Origin: Roseibium sp. HPY-6
GTDB lineage: Bacteria > Pseudomonadota > Alphaproteobacteria > Rhizobiales > Stappiaceae
Assembly: GCF_040530035.1 (NCBI RefSeq)
Contig: NZ_JBEWCD010000001.1
Coordinates: 1-64,000, forward strand
Direction of reading: 5' to 3'
DNA: 64,000 nt
Part shown: in pieces, positions 28,779-37,630 of the stretch
Position numbering within the stretch: the first letter of the stretch is position 1
Layout of the letters: every line of letters starts with the position of its first letter
Notes under the pieces: generated by a model
The model's input: the letters and a program-made list of their open reading frames with translations, nothing else
Told to the model about the DNA's origin: nothing
Databases searched by the model: none
Translations under genes and position numbers: made by a program

Positions 28779-29498
28779 TCAGTCACCCACGACTGTGTAA
28801 GTGCCCGTTTCCTGAAGCACACTGACAAGCGCACCTGGGGTGTGAATGGAAAAGACGATGACCGGAATTGAGTTATCGCGGGCTAGCGCAATTGCCGTCG
28901 TATCCATGACTTTCAGGTTCCGTGTGATCACTTCCTCATAGCCGAGCGTCAAATAACGTTCAGCCTCAGGATTGTCCTTGGGATCTTCTGAATAGACGCC
29001 GTCTACTTGCGTGCCTTTCAAGAAGGCATCGCACTTCATCTCAGCTGCCCGAAGCGCCGCGCCGCTGTCCGTCGTGAAGAACGGATTGCCCGTCCCGCCT
29101 GCAAACACGATGACATCGCCGTCTTCCATATAGCGGTCAGCCACACGTTGGGAAAAGGTCTCGCAGATCGAGGGAACTGCAACCGCGGACAATACGCGTG
29201 CATTCACCTTCAAACGGCGCAAAGCATCGGCGAGCGTGAGGCTGTTCATGATCGTTGCCAGCATACCCATGTGGTCACCGGTGACCCGGTTTCCACCCTT
29301 TGCAGCAACAGCGACCCCCCTGAATATGTTACCGCCGCCGACCACGACGCCGACCTGTGCGCCGAGCGCCACAGCATCTGCAATTTCTTTGGCAATTCTT
29401 TGCACAATCGCCGGGTCGATCCCGAAGGCCTGCGAGCCCATAAGGGCCTCGCCGGAGAGTTTCAGAAGGATCCGTTTCCAGCGCAAAGAATTGGTCAT
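28779..29498 (-). CDS. pyrH: Uridylate kinase
   Basis: This hexameric UMP kinase of 239 residues makes UDP for pyrimidine nucleotides and UDP-sugars. Motifs are 'RILLKLSGEALMGSQAFGIDPAIVQRIAKEI', the glycine-rich 'GVVVGGGNIFRG', 'VTGDHMGMLATIMNSLTLADAL' and 'VIVFAGGTGNPFFTTDSGAALRA'. A terminator between it and tsf suggests it starts a separate unit, with frr behind it. Confidence 0.97.
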   Translation of the reverse strand: MTNSLRWKRILLKLSGEALMGSQAFGIDPAIVQRIAKEIADAVALGAQVGVVVGGGNIFRGVAVAAKGGNRVTGDHMGMLATIMNSLTLADALRRLKVNARVLSAVAVPSICETFSQRVADRYMEDGDVIVFAGGTGNPFFTTDSGAALRAAEMKCDAFLKGTQVDGVYSEDPKDNPEAERYLTLGYEEVITRNLKVMDTTAIALARDNSIPVIVFSIHTPGALVSVLQETGTYTVVGD

Positions 29499-29527
29499 GA
29501 GTTCACCCGATTTAGAATTGTCTTTCT

Positions 29528-29557
29528 AAAAAAAAAGCGCCGGTCTTGCCGGCGCTT
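29528..29557 (-). terminator. Intrinsic terminator of tsf
   Basis: The minus strand has AGCGCCGG, a five-base loop and CCGGCGCT (stem 29536-29543 / 29549-29556), followed by eight U (29528-29535). It closes the rpsB-tsf unit ten bases after the tsf stop. Confidence 0.93.
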
Positions 29558-29566
29558 TCATTGAGC

Positions 29567-30484
29567 TTACTGCCCTGTGGCTGCCGCCACTTCCGCGGCG
29601 AAGTCCTGCTCTTCCTTCTCAATCCCCTCACCCAAGGCAAGGCGAACAAAGCCGGTAAGCTTGACTTCCGTTCCCAGGTCCTTTGCAAGCGCCTCAACGG
29701 CCTGCTCAACGGTTTGATCAGGGTTGATGACAAAGGCCTGCTTAACGAGCGTAACTTCCTCGTAGAACTTGCGCAAACGTCCTTCCACCATTTTTTCAAT
29801 GATGTTGTCCGGCTTGCCGGACTCGCGCGCCTGCTCGGAAAAGACAGACTTCTCGCGCTCGACAACCACAGGATCGAGCTCTTCTGTGTTCAGCGCCAGC
29901 GGGCTTGTTGCAGCGACATGCATGGCAATCTGCCGGCCCAGGCCGTCGAGCTTCGCAGCATCAGCTGAAGATTGGAGCGCAACGAGCACGCCGATCTTGC
30001 CGAGACCGTCAGCAACCTTGCCGTGGACATAGGTCGAAACGACGCCCTGATCGACGGACAGAAGCGCTGACCGGCGCAACGTCATGTTTTCACCGATCGT
30101 CGCGATCGCGTCGGTGATTGCATCGGCGACCGGTTTGCCGTCGAGATCGGCAGCCGCGAGAGCTTCAACAGAACCGTCGGTCGACGTGGCGACCTTGGCC
30201 ACCTTCGCGACCAGTTCCTGGAAGCCTTCATTGCGAGCAACGAAATCCGTTTCGGAGTTCAGCTCAATAACAGCAGCCTTGTTGCCTTCGGATGCGACGC
30301 CAACAAGGCCTTCAGCGGCAACACGGCCGGCTTTTTTTGCTGCCTTTGCCAGACCCTTTGTGCGCAACCAGTCAACAGCTGCTTCCATATCGCCGCCCGA
30401 TTCATTCAGAGCGGTCTTACAGTCCATCATGCCAGCGCCGGATTTTTCACGGAGCTCTTTTACCATCGCAGCGGTAATGCTCAT
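29567..30484 (-). CDS. tsf: Translation elongation factor Ts
   Basis: The 305-residue guanine-nucleotide exchange factor for EF-Tu has an N-terminal UBA-like domain ('[28 protein letters not shown]') and the EF-Tu contact '[16 protein letters not shown]', followed by two core domains ('GVLVALQSS' and '[12 protein letters not shown]'). I start at the ATG at 30484 since the 12 extra in-frame residues upstream are not family-like. It follows rpsB at 146 bases, with two hairpins in the gap, and is closed by a strong terminator. Confidence 0.97.
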   Translation of the reverse strand: MSITAAMVKELREKSGAGMMDCKTALNESGGDMEAAVDWLRTKGLAKAAKKAGRVAAEGLVGVASEGNKAAVIELNSETDFVARNEGFQELVAKVAKVATSTDGSVEALAAADLDGKPVADAITDAIATIGENMTLRRSALLSVDQGVVSTYVHGKVADGLGKIGVLVALQSSADAAKLDGLGRQIAMHVAATSPLALNTEELDPVVVEREKSVFSEQARESGKPDNIIEKMVEGRLRKFYEEVTLVKQAFVINPDQTVEQAVEALAKDLGTEVKLTGFVRLALGEGIEKEEQDFAAEVAAATGQ

Positions 30485-30554
30485 CGATTGCCTCGTGGAT
30501 GGGGGTTTCAGATGAGACACGGTTTAGCCCATTGCTTCCCGCGTCTTTATGACG

Positions 30555-30622
30555 GGACTGCAACAAAGTGCAGTCCGCCTTGCGAATTCAACATAAAACT
30601 GCCGCCGATTTACTGCGGCAGT
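30555..30622 (-). promoter_or_regulatory. Two hairpins in the rpsB-tsf spacer
   Basis: Two inverted repeats lie between rpsB and tsf: ACTGCCGC/GCGGCAGT (30598-30605 and 30615-30622) followed on the minus strand by TTTTA, and GGACTGCA/TGCAGTCC (30555-30562 and 3069-30576 region, i.e. 30569-30576) with a six-base loop. The first may be a partial terminator that lowers tsf relative to rpsB; the second may protect the RNA end. That function is inference. Confidence 0.6.
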
Positions 30623-30630
30623 CCTTGACC

Positions 30631-31485
30631 TCAGCTCTCAGCCGGAACCGGCTCGGCTTCAGCAGCTGCTTCTTCGGTCGCAGCTTCTTCGGCAGGAGCC
30701 TCTTCAGCCGCCGCTGCCTCACCGGCTTCTTCAACCAGCGCTTCTTCGAGCGGAGCCTCTTCAGACTCACCGACATCCATGCCGGCTGCACCTTGTGCAC
30801 GGGAGATACCGTCGATGGCAGCGCGCGCAATCAGGTCGCAATAGAGCGAAATGGCACGGCCCGCATCGTCATTGCCCGGGACCGGGAAAGTGATGCCGTC
30901 CGGGTTCGAGTTGGAGTCCAGGATTGCCGCGACAGGAATACCGAGGCGACGCGCTTCCTGGATGGCAATCGCTTCACGGTTGGTATCGATGACAAAAATC
31001 AGGTCCGGGATACCACCCATATCCTTGATGCCGCCGAGGTTCCGCTCAAGCTTCTCGCGCTCGCGATCCATGAACAGACGCTCTTTCTTCGTCAAAGCGT
31101 TTGCTGCATCCGACGACAGGGTTTCTTCGAGTTTACGAAGACGCTGGATCGACTGCGAGATGGTTTTCCAGTTGGTGAGCATGCCGCCAAGCCAGCGGGC
31201 ATTCACGAAGTACTGGGCAGAATTGCGTGCAGAGGAGGCAACTGCATCCTGTGCCTGACGCTTTGTGCCAACAAGCAGAACGCGTCCACCGCCGGCGACT
31301 GTGTCAGAAACGGCCTTGAGCGCCTGATGCAGAAGCGGAACGGTCTGTGAAAGGTCCATGATGTGAACATCGTTGCGTACACCAAAGATGTACTGGCCCA
31401 TGCGCGGGTTCCAACGGTGTTTCTGGTGACCAAAGTGAACGCCGGCTTCGAGCAGCTGACGCATGGTAAAATCGGGCAATGACAT
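30631..31485 (-). CDS. rpsB: 30S ribosomal protein S2
   Basis: The 284-residue protein starts '[45 protein letters not shown]', the standard S2 start, and contains '[17 protein letters not shown]' and '[33 protein letters not shown]'. About 45 residues at the C-terminus form an Ala/Glu-rich, Pro-containing tail beyond the core fold, a feature of some alphaproteobacterial S2 proteins. It is the first gene of the rpsB-tsf unit, with its own promoter about 130 bases upstream. The ribosome site is AGGAGTTTAAGGGCC. Confidence 0.97.
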   Translation of the reverse strand: MSLPDFTMRQLLEAGVHFGHQKHRWNPRMGQYIFGVRNDVHIMDLSQTVPLLHQALKAVSDTVAGGGRVLLVGTKRQAQDAVASSARNSAQYFVNARWLGGMLTNWKTISQSIQRLRKLEETLSSDAANALTKKERLFMDREREKLERNLGGIKDMGGIPDLIFVIDTNREAIAIQEARRLGIPVAAILDSNSNPDGITFPVPGNDDAGRAISLYCDLIARAAIDGISRAQGAAGMDVGESEEAPLEEALVEEAGEAAAAEEAPAEEAATEEAAAEAEPVPAES

Positions 31486-31815
31486 GGCCCTTAAACTCCT
31501 GAGTTTTCCGGTTTAACCTCCGCAAGAGGAGTAAGGGCCGTGAGAGTGCTCTCGCCGACCACCGGATGGATCCCGATAAGCTCAGGTTCCGCCCCTTGCG
31601 TGTGGAATGGGCGCCTTATAGTTGGCGAGGGATTTTATTTCAAGTCCCAAAACCCGGTTATGTTTCTTGTTTTTCAATGTTCAGGCAATGCTCACGGCAG
31701 AAGGAACCGCATGCGACCGCCTTGAGCGATGTGGGAACAAAATCCCGATGCAACGACACTCGTGCAGCTACAGTTGCACATCAAAATGAGGCAAGGGCTC
31801 GCTGGCGGGCAACAG
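31486..31815. other. Intergenic region holding the rpsB promoter and leader
   Basis: These 330 bases lie between the cpaB stop and the rpsB start. The rpsB promoter is at 31615-31643, leaving a leader of about 120 bases that has a short CCTC...GAGG stem around 31516-31530. Nothing resembling a gene was seen. The part next to cpaB has only a small GTGCA/TGCAC stem, not a clear terminator. Confidence 0.5.
31615..31643 (-). promoter_or_regulatory. rpsB promoter
   Basis: On the minus strand TTGAAA (31643-31638) and TATAAG (31620-31615) are 17 bases apart, a good sigma-70-type match. Transcription would start near 31607, about 120 bases before the rpsB ATG. Confidence 0.7.
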
Positions 31816-32670
31816 TCAATCTATGGAATTGACCCCGTTGGTCGCGCCGACGGACCAATGATCGGGATGAACACGCACAAAAACCTGCGAACGCCGGCGC
31901 TCGCTCACTTCGGCGTTTTCCGCCGAATCTTCAGCGCTTCGCAAGGCGAGAGCAATCGACCCGACCTGCTGCGCCTGAACGACAACTTCGGACTGGAACA
32001 GGGTCAGTTCCAATGTTGCGGTCCTCTTTGGAGACAGGTTCTTTGCGTCCTGCTCCCCGGCGGTTGTCGTGTCGATTGCGAGAACACGGATGTTTTCAAG
32101 AATTGTTTCACTGGTGACGCCAACACCATCGAGCTCTCTTGTCAGGATAAGATCGACCTTGTCCCCCGGCAGAATGAACCCACCGGCGGAGGTCTCCTGT
32201 TCCACTCGTACGGCAATCGCCCGCTTTCCCTTCGGCAGGATCGTTGCCATGTAGCCCTTGTCTGTCTGGATCAGCCTTTCGCTCCGGATCGGTTCTCCGG
32301 AATAGATCGCGGTCTTCGCTATGCTTCCGACGACATTCTGGGTTTCGGCATCATCTTCCGATTTCGTCAGAGCGCCCTCCGGAATGGCATTTTTGGGCCA
32401 CTCGATCCAGGCGAAGTCACGATCGGAAATCTTGCCGCCTTGCGGAATGTCCTTGGCCGCGACCAGAACCCTGGCCTGCGCAACAGGTTCCGGTGGCGGA
32501 GGCGCAACAACCACTTCCACTTCAGACTGAGTCACGAATTGGAAGGCCTGATAACCAGCGCCGAGGGACACGAGCAGTACAAAAATCCTAGCGAGTTTCG
32601 TCCACAATTTGAATATTCCCAGCACACGTCTTGATTTTCCAAACAAGAATACAGGGAAATTGCCTATCAC
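31816..32670 (-). CDS. cpaB: CpaB/RcpC-like pilus assembly protein (SAF domain), solitary
   Basis: An N-terminal membrane helix (about 25-46) is followed by a proline-rich segment 'VVVAPPPPEPVA' and a SAF domain ('VLVAAKDIPQGGKISDRDFAWIEWPKNAIPEGAL'). The RcpC/CpaB core comes next ('RAIAVRVEQETSAGGFILPGDKVDLILTRELDGVGVTSETILENIRVLAID'). In Tad/Flp pilus loci this protein works in the periplasm with the CpaC secretin. Here it stands alone between dnaE and rpsB, with no other tad/cpa gene. The C-terminus after 'RRRSQVFVRV' is short and does not look conserved. The GTG start at 32670 lacks a ribosome site; a TTG at 32607 (GGGAA in front) or a GTG at 32625 are alternatives. Upstream, 32671-32930 is very AT-rich and empty. 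Confidence 0.78.
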   Translation of the reverse strand: MIGNFPVFLFGKSRRVLGIFKLWTKLARIFVLLVSLGAGYQAFQFVTQSEVEVVVAPPPPEPVAQARVLVAAKDIPQGGKISDRDFAWIEWPKNAIPEGALTKSEDDAETQNVVGSIAKTAIYSGEPIRSERLIQTDKGYMATILPKGKRAIAVRVEQETSAGGFILPGDKVDLILTRELDGVGVTSETILENIRVLAIDTTTAGEQDAKNLSPKRTATLELTLFQSEVVVQAQQVGSIALALRSAEDSAENAEVSERRRSQVFVRVHPDHWSVGATNGVNSID

Positions 32671-32930
32671 TTAAACAATATCTAGAGAGAAAATGCTTAT
32701 ACTATTAACAGTTTGCGAAAATTTCTTTTATCCTTCAAAACATTAAGAAATCAAAATATAAAATTTCTTAAAACTCGTTTCATATCATTTTATGTATTCT
32801 CTAAATCTCTGTCGCGATTTCATTATTTCTGTCTAAAAATCATTCGCAAAACAACTGATGTCCATGCGGTATCCAGGCAATACACACAATCAGTGATCGT
32901 GAACTTGAAGAATACAGCTTTTCCGGGACA

Positions 32931-35900
32931 TCACGCCATCTGCACGTCAGTCACACCTGGCACGGCCTTCAGCGCGCCGGCAATCTCCGGCGACAGGCGG
33001 AACCTTCCTGGGAGTTTGACCTCAACCTCCTGCGCACCGTTCTCCAGAAGAATGACAACGGTGACGTCACCCTCGCCTTTCAGCCGGAGCTGCTTTGCGA
33101 GACTTTGGATCGGACGCTCATCCCTCAAAAAGACGCGCATGCTCTTTTGCAGCCTTGCCGCAACCTTGTCGATCGGATCCACCTGCTCGATGCGCAAGGA
33201 CGGTTCTTCGTCCCGCATATCAGCGCCGACAAGCACGACGACAGATCGGCCGGGCTGAAGCACGTCGCGGTATTGCTCAAGTTTTTCGCGGAAAAGAAGG
33301 GCTTCATACTGACCTGTAGCGTCGGAAAGCCGCGCAATACCCATGCGGGTTCCGGTGCGCGTCTTGCGCTCCTGCATGGTCACAACAGTCCCTGCCAGCC
33401 GGCCATGAGACGCGCCGCGTTTCACAGCCTCGGAAAACTGGCTCCAGGGTTGCGCCCGCATCTTCTCCAGCACAGCGGCATATTCATCGATAGGATGCGC
33501 CGACAGATAAAAACCAATGGCTGAATGCTCACGCTGGAGTTTCTCATCATTGGTCCAACCGTGGACCTCATCAAGCTGCAGCGGTTCTTCGCTGTCGCTG
33601 CCGCCAAAAAGTTCGTCCTGCCCGAGTGTCCGGTTTTCTTCGGTACGCTGCGCCAACCCCATCATCCGGTCGATGCCCTCAAAAACCCGCGCCCGATTGG
33701 CCTCAAGTTCATCGAATGCACCGGCTGCAACAAGGTTTTCAAGCGTGCGCTTGTTGAGGAACTTTGGCGAAATGCGCCTTGCGAAATCACCAAGGCTCTT
33801 GAACGGTTCTTCGCCGCGCATCTCCACGATATGCTCGACCGCCTGTTCGCCGACGCCTTTGATGGCACCCATCGCGTAGAGAATTTTCCCTTCGGCCACG
33901 TCAAAAAAGACATGGCTCCGGTTGATCGAGGGCGGCACAATCTCGATGCCCATCCGCCGCGCTTCCTGACGGAAATCGCCCAACTTGTCCGTATTCCCGA
34001 GGTCGAGCGTCATAGAAGCCGCCATGAACTCAACCGGATGGTTCGCCTTGAGCCAGGCTGTATGATAGGACACAAGCGCATAGGCTGCAGCGTGCGACTT
34101 GTTGAAGCCATAGTTTGCGAACTTGGCAACGAGATCGAAGATCGTCCCGGCCTGGCTCTTGTTGATGCCGCGCTCGACGGCGCCGTCCACAAACCGGGCA
34201 CGCTGGATCTCCATTTCGGAGGCAATCTTCTTACCCATCGCCCGCCGCAGGAGATCCGCCTCACCCAGCGAGTAACCGGACAGCACCTGCGCGATCTGCA
34301 TCACCTGTTCCTGGTAGACGATAATGCCGTTCGTCTCCATCAGAATCGATTCCAATTGCGGGTGGAGGCAATCGGGCTCCTGTTCTCCGTGCTTCACCGC
34401 ATTATAAACGGGAATGTTCTCCATCGGACCGGGACGATAAAGCGCGACAAGTGCGATAATGTCCTCAAATCTGTCAGGCTTCATCCCGGCAACAGCGCGG
34501 CGCATGCCCTGACTTTCCAGCTGGAACACGCCAAACGTCTCAGCCCGGGCCAGCATTTCGTAGGTTTTGACATCGTCGATCGGCAATCCGGCGATATCAA
34601 CCTCTACGCCCCGGCGTTTAATCAGCGCAACAGCGGTATCAATGACCGTCAACGTCTTCAGGCCGAGAAAGTCGAACTTAACGAGACCCGCGTCCTCGAC
34701 CATCTTCATATTGAATTGCGCGACGGGCATATCCGAACGCGGATCTCGATAAAGCGGAACGAGCTGTTCCAGCGGACGGTCCCCGATCACGACACCCGCT
34801 GCGTGGGTGGAGGCGTGCCGGTAAAGCCCTTCCAGCTTTTGGGCCATCGACAACAGGCGTTCGACAATCTCCTCTTCCTTGGCAGCTTCACGCAGACGCG
34901 GTTCATCCTCGATTGCCTGTGCAAGCGTCACCGGGTTCGCAGGGTTTGCGGGCACCAGCTTGCATAGCCGGTCCACTTGTCCGTATGGCATTTGCAGCAC
35001 GCGGCCGACATCTCTCAGCACGGCGCGCGCCTGCAGCGATCCGAACGTGATAATCTGTGCGACTTGTTGGCGCCCGTACTTCTCCTGAACGTAGCGGATA
35101 ACCTCTTCGCGGCGGCTCTGACAAAAGTCGATATCAAAGTCCGGCATCGAAACACGTTCCGGATTGAGAAAGCGTTCGAACAGGAGCGAAAAGCGCATCG
35201 GGTCGAGGTCGGTAATCGTCAATGACCAGGCGACAAGCGACCCGGCACCCGAGCCACGTCCGGGCCCGACGGGAATGTCCTGGGCCTTTGCCCATTTGAT
35301 GAAATCGGCGACGATCAGGAAGTACCCTGGAAACTTCATCCGCTCGATGATACCGGTCTCGTAATCGAGCCGTTCCCAGTAATCCTTTTCCTCCAGGCCC
35401 GGGGCCAGGCCGTGCGCATCCAGCCGCGCTTGCAGCCCTTCGCGGGCCTGACGTTTCAGCTCCTCGGATTCCGCGCGTTCGGCCTCCTCAGGATCGGCTT
35501 GCGCGCCTGCAAATCTTGGCAGGATCGGTGCCCGCTTGAGCGGTCTGAAACTGCACCGTCGCGCGATTTCAAGCGTCGACTCAAGTGCCTCCGGCAAATC
35601 CGAAAACAAGGCACACATTTCGTCTCGTGTCTTGAAGTAGTGCTCCGGTGTCAATCGCCTCCGGTCGTCTTCGATAAGCACCCGGCCTTCTGAAATGCAG
35701 ATTAGGGCGTCGTGCGCCTCGTAGTCTTCGCGTTTCGGAAAAAAGGCTTCATTGGTGGCAACGAGCGGAAGGTTGAATTCGTAAGCAAGGTCGAGGAAAG
35801 CATCTTCCGTCTTGCGCTCAGCTTCCATGCCGTGCCGCTGAAGTTCAACATAGCAGCGATCCGGGAACCCGCTTGCCAGCTTAGAAAGGCGTTCCCTGGC

Positions 35901-36434
35901 ATGATCCTTTTGTCCTGCCAGCAATGCCGCTCCGACCGGACCGGAATGCGCGCCGGTCAACAGGATCACGTCTTTCGATCTGGAAAGAAGGTCTTCAACG
36001 CTCACATGAGGCTTCAGTCCGGTTTCTGTGTCGAGAAAGGCCTTGGACGTCAGCTCCATGAGATTTTCATAGCCGGCTTCGCTCATCGCGATCACAACGA
36101 CATCGGCAAGTGCCAGCTCGCCCTTGCGACCGCTGTCGAGACCGTCATCGAAAAATACCGAAAGCTGGCACGCCGTGATCGGCTGGATGCCCGCACTCCA
36201 GGCTTTGCTCGAAAACTCCTGTGCGCCAAAGAGATTGTTCGTGTCAGCAACTGCAAGAGCAGGCTGTGAATCCGCTTTGGCAAGATCCAACAGCTTCTTG
36301 ATGGGCAATGCGCCTTCCAGCAACGAGAGTGCTGAATGAACTCTCAAATGCACAAAGCCCGGTCCGTTGCCAGGACGCTCACCTGTCGCTGGATGTTCGA
36401 TATGCGTTGCAGATTCGCTTTCACCACCGGTCAT
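32931..36434 (-). CDS. dnaE: DNA polymerase III subunit alpha
   Basis: The replicative polymerase catalytic subunit, about 1167 residues. The N-terminal PHP domain starts 'FVHLRVHSALSLLEGALPIKKLL'. The C-family catalytic site is visible in 'GSGAGSLVAWSLTITDLDPMRF' and 'SMPDFDIDFCQSRREEVIRYV' (catalytic Asp pair), with a later 'KFDFLGLKTLTVID'. A helix-hairpin-helix segment, the OB fold ('LAGTVVTMQERKTRTGTRMGIARLSDATGQYEALLF') and a C-terminal domain follow. I start at the ATG at 36434 rather than the in-frame TTG at 36470. A possible own promoter (TTGAAG-N15-TACAAT, 36537-36511) lies upstream, behind an SOS-controlled small gene. Confidence 0.96.
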   Translation of the reverse strand: MTGGESESATHIEHPATGERPGNGPGFVHLRVHSALSLLEGALPIKKLLDLAKADSQPALAVADTNNLFGAQEFSSKAWSAGIQPITACQLSVFFDDGLDSGRKGELALADVVVIAMSEAGYENLMELTSKAFLDTETGLKPHVSVEDLLSRSKDVILLTGAHSGPVGAALLAGQKDHARERLSKLASGFPDRCYVELQRHGMEAERKTEDAFLDLAYEFNLPLVATNEAFFPKREDYEAHDALICISEGRVLIEDDRRRLTPEHYFKTRDEMCALFSDLPEALESTLEIARRCSFRPLKRAPILPRFAGAQADPEEAERAESEELKRQAREGLQARLDAHGLAPGLEEKDYWERLDYETGIIERMKFPGYFLIVADFIKWAKAQDIPVGPGRGSGAGSLVAWSLTITDLDPMRFSLLFERFLNPERVSMPDFDIDFCQSRREEVIRYVQEKYGRQQVAQIITFGSLQARAVLRDVGRVLQMPYGQVDRLCKLVPANPANPVTLAQAIEDEPRLREAAKEEEIVERLLSMAQKLEGLYRHASTHAAGVVIGDRPLEQLVPLYRDPRSDMPVAQFNMKMVEDAGLVKFDFLGLKTLTVIDTAVALIKRRGVEVDIAGLPIDDVKTYEMLARAETFGVFQLESQGMRRAVAGMKPDRFEDIIALVALYRPGPMENIPVYNAVKHGEQEPDCLHPQLESILMETNGIIVYQEQVMQIAQVLSGYSLGEADLLRRAMGKKIASEMEIQRARFVDGAVERGINKSQAGTIFDLVAKFANYGFNKSHAAAYALVSYHTAWLKANHPVEFMAASMTLDLGNTDKLGDFRQEARRMGIEIVPPSINRSHVFFDVAEGKILYAMGAIKGVGEQAVEHIVEMRGEEPFKSLGDFARRISPKFLNKRTLENLVAAGAFDELEANRARVFEGIDRMMGLAQRTEENRTLGQDELFGGSDSEEPLQLDEVHGWTNDEKLQREHSAIGFYLSAHPIDEYAAVLEKMRAQPWSQFSEAVKRGASHGRLAGTVVTMQERKTRTGTRMGIARLSDATGQYEALLFREKLEQYRDVLQPGRSVVVLVGADMRDEEPSLRIEQVDPIDKVAARLQKSMRVFLRDERPIQSLAKQLRLKGEGDVTVVILLENGAQEVEVKLPGRFRLSPEIAGALKAVPGVTDVQMA

Positions 36435-36510
36435 AAACTGGTCCGTCTCAAACAGAGGAATCAGCGCCAAGTGAAGCGCGTCTCGATAATTGAGTCGACC
36501 CTTACGACCG

Positions 36511-36537
36511 ATTGTACCCGTTGTTCTTTTTCTTCAA
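36511..36537 (-). promoter_or_regulatory. Possible dnaE promoter
   Basis: On the minus strand TTGAAG (36537-36532) and TACAAT (36516-36511) are 15 bases apart. The -10 is good, the spacing short. It would start a leader of about 70 bases before the dnaE ATG. Confidence 0.4.
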
Positions 36538-36627
36538 GAAAACACTTCGTGCGCGTCTGGTGCGCAGCGCGAGTAACCGCAAGGCAGAATTGCTTCAATG
36601 CGTGCGATTCAGAAAGAACACCGCCGC

Positions 36628-36726
36628 TTAACCGACCGCGAACAGAACTTCGCCCCAAACAGCGATCGTTGTGCAGAAACAGACCAGGGAAGCAAACGCT
36701 GCAAAATCACGTGCAATGTGGAACAT
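36628..36726 (-). CDS. LexA-controlled 32-residue membrane microprotein (SidA-like candidate)
   Basis: An uncalled short gene: ATG at 36726, TAA at 36628, preceded at five bases by a perfect GGAGG. The peptide begins MFHIARDFAAFASLVCF and ends in AVWGEVLFAVG. After a short basic/acidic N-terminus (Arg6, Asp7), residues 8-32 are almost wholly hydrophobic, with one Glu, so it should be a single-pass inner-membrane peptide. Its promoter carries a perfect LexA box in the spacer, so it should be induced by DNA damage. Caulobacter SidA, a 29-residue single-helix division inhibitor, is the known precedent for this combination; I infer analogy from size, topology and regulation and have not shown homology. 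It lies between lolD and dnaE on the same strand. Confidence 0.72.
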   Translation of the reverse strand: MFHIARDFAAFASLVCFCTTIAVWGEVLFAVG

Positions 36727-36761
36727 ATCGCCCTCCAACACTCAATCACTCCATAAATCGA

Positions 36762-36789
36762 ATATGTTCCATCTTTGTTCTTTTTGCAA
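36762..36789 (-). promoter_or_regulatory. SOS promoter with LexA box in front of the microprotein gene
   Basis: Read on the minus strand, TTGCAA (36789-36784) and CATATT (36766-36761) are 17 bases apart. The spacer contains GAACAAAGATGGAAC (36780-36766), a perfect GAAC-N7-GAAC LexA box. The layout closely copies that of the lexA promoter in this window, TTGCAG-N17-TAGATT with a box in the spacer. The leader is about 30 bases to the GGAGG. Confidence 0.75.
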
Positions 36790-36855
36790 GCACTTTTTGT
36801 TCCCCTTGTGCCGTCGAGGTAGAAAAACAATTAAACGATGCGTTTTTGATTTGTT

Positions 36856-36895
36856 CCTGAAACCGCTTCACTCAGCCTGGAAAGATGGTTTCAGG
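36856..36895 (-). repeat. Inverted repeat overlapping the lolD stop
   Basis: CCTGAAACC (36856-36864) and GGTTTCAGG (36887-36895) form a nine-base stem with a 22-base loop. The lolD stop codon (36893-36891) lies in one arm. There is no good U-run after it, so it may be a weak terminator or an RNA-stabilising end. Confidence 0.45.
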
Positions 36896-37619
36896 CCTTT
36901 GTGACAAGGTCCTTCACCAGACCATCCTCGAGCGTGATCGCCCGGTCCATACGCCCGGCCAGTTCCAGATTGTGCGTGGCGAACAATGTCGCAACACCGG
37001 AGGCACGCACAAGCGCTGCAAGTGCATCGAACACATAATGTGCTGTATTCGGGTCAAGATTTCCGGTTGGCTCGTCGAGAAGCAATATGCGCGGCGCGTT
37101 GGCGACAGCACGCGCGACGGCCACACGCTGTTGTTCACCGCCGGACAGCTCCGACGGTCTGTGGCTTCCGCGATCGCCGAGCCGCATGTATTTCAGCAAC
37201 TCGTCTGCCCGTTCCGCGGCCACCTTTTTCGGCAGGCCCCGGATCAGTTGCGGCATCATCACATTTTCCAGGGCCGTGAATTCAGGCAACAGGTGGTGAA
37301 ACTGATAGACGAACCCGATATCGTTCCGTCTGATCGCCGTTCTTTCATCGTCTGACAGATCAGAACAATTCACAGGACCAAGAAAGACGTCACCTTCATC
37401 TGGACGCTCCAATAGCCCTGCAAGATGCAACAGGGTCGATTTCCCGGTGCCTGATGGTGCAACAAGAGCCACCATCTCACCCGGCTCTATCCTCAGATTG
37501 GCACCCTTCAGGATGTGAAGCTTGCGGTCTCCTTCATCAAAGCTCCGGACAATCGAGGAAAGTTCAATTGCTGCAGGTGCGGCACCGGACGCCCGGCGGG
37601 GATCAACTGCCATATTCAT
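36891..37619 (-). CDS. lolD: Lipoprotein-releasing system ATP-binding protein LolD
   Basis: The 242-residue ABC ATPase powers extraction of outer-membrane lipoproteins from the inner membrane. It shows Walker A '[17 protein letters not shown]', the MacB/LolD-type '[21 protein letters not shown]', the signature '[15 protein letters not shown]', Walker B '[13 protein letters not shown]' and the H-loop '[10 protein letters not shown]'. Walker A has Ala-Pro in place of the usual Gly-Pro/Pro-Ser start. The ATG at 37619 is chosen because a perfect AGGAGG lies six bases before it; the earlier ATG at 37634 overlaps the lolC stop. Confidence 0.95.
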   Translation of the reverse strand: MNMAVDPRRASGAAPAAIELSSIVRSFDEGDRKLHILKGANLRIEPGEMVALVAPSGTGKSTLLHLAGLLERPDEGDVFLGPVNCSDLSDDERTAIRRNDIGFVYQFHHLLPEFTALENVMMPQLIRGLPKKVAAERADELLKYMRLGDRGSHRPSELSGGEQQRVAVARAVANAPRILLLDEPTGNLDPNTAHYVFDALAALVRASGVATLFATHNLELAGRMDRAITLEDGLVKDLVTKA

Positions 37620-37630
37620 CTCCCGCCTCC

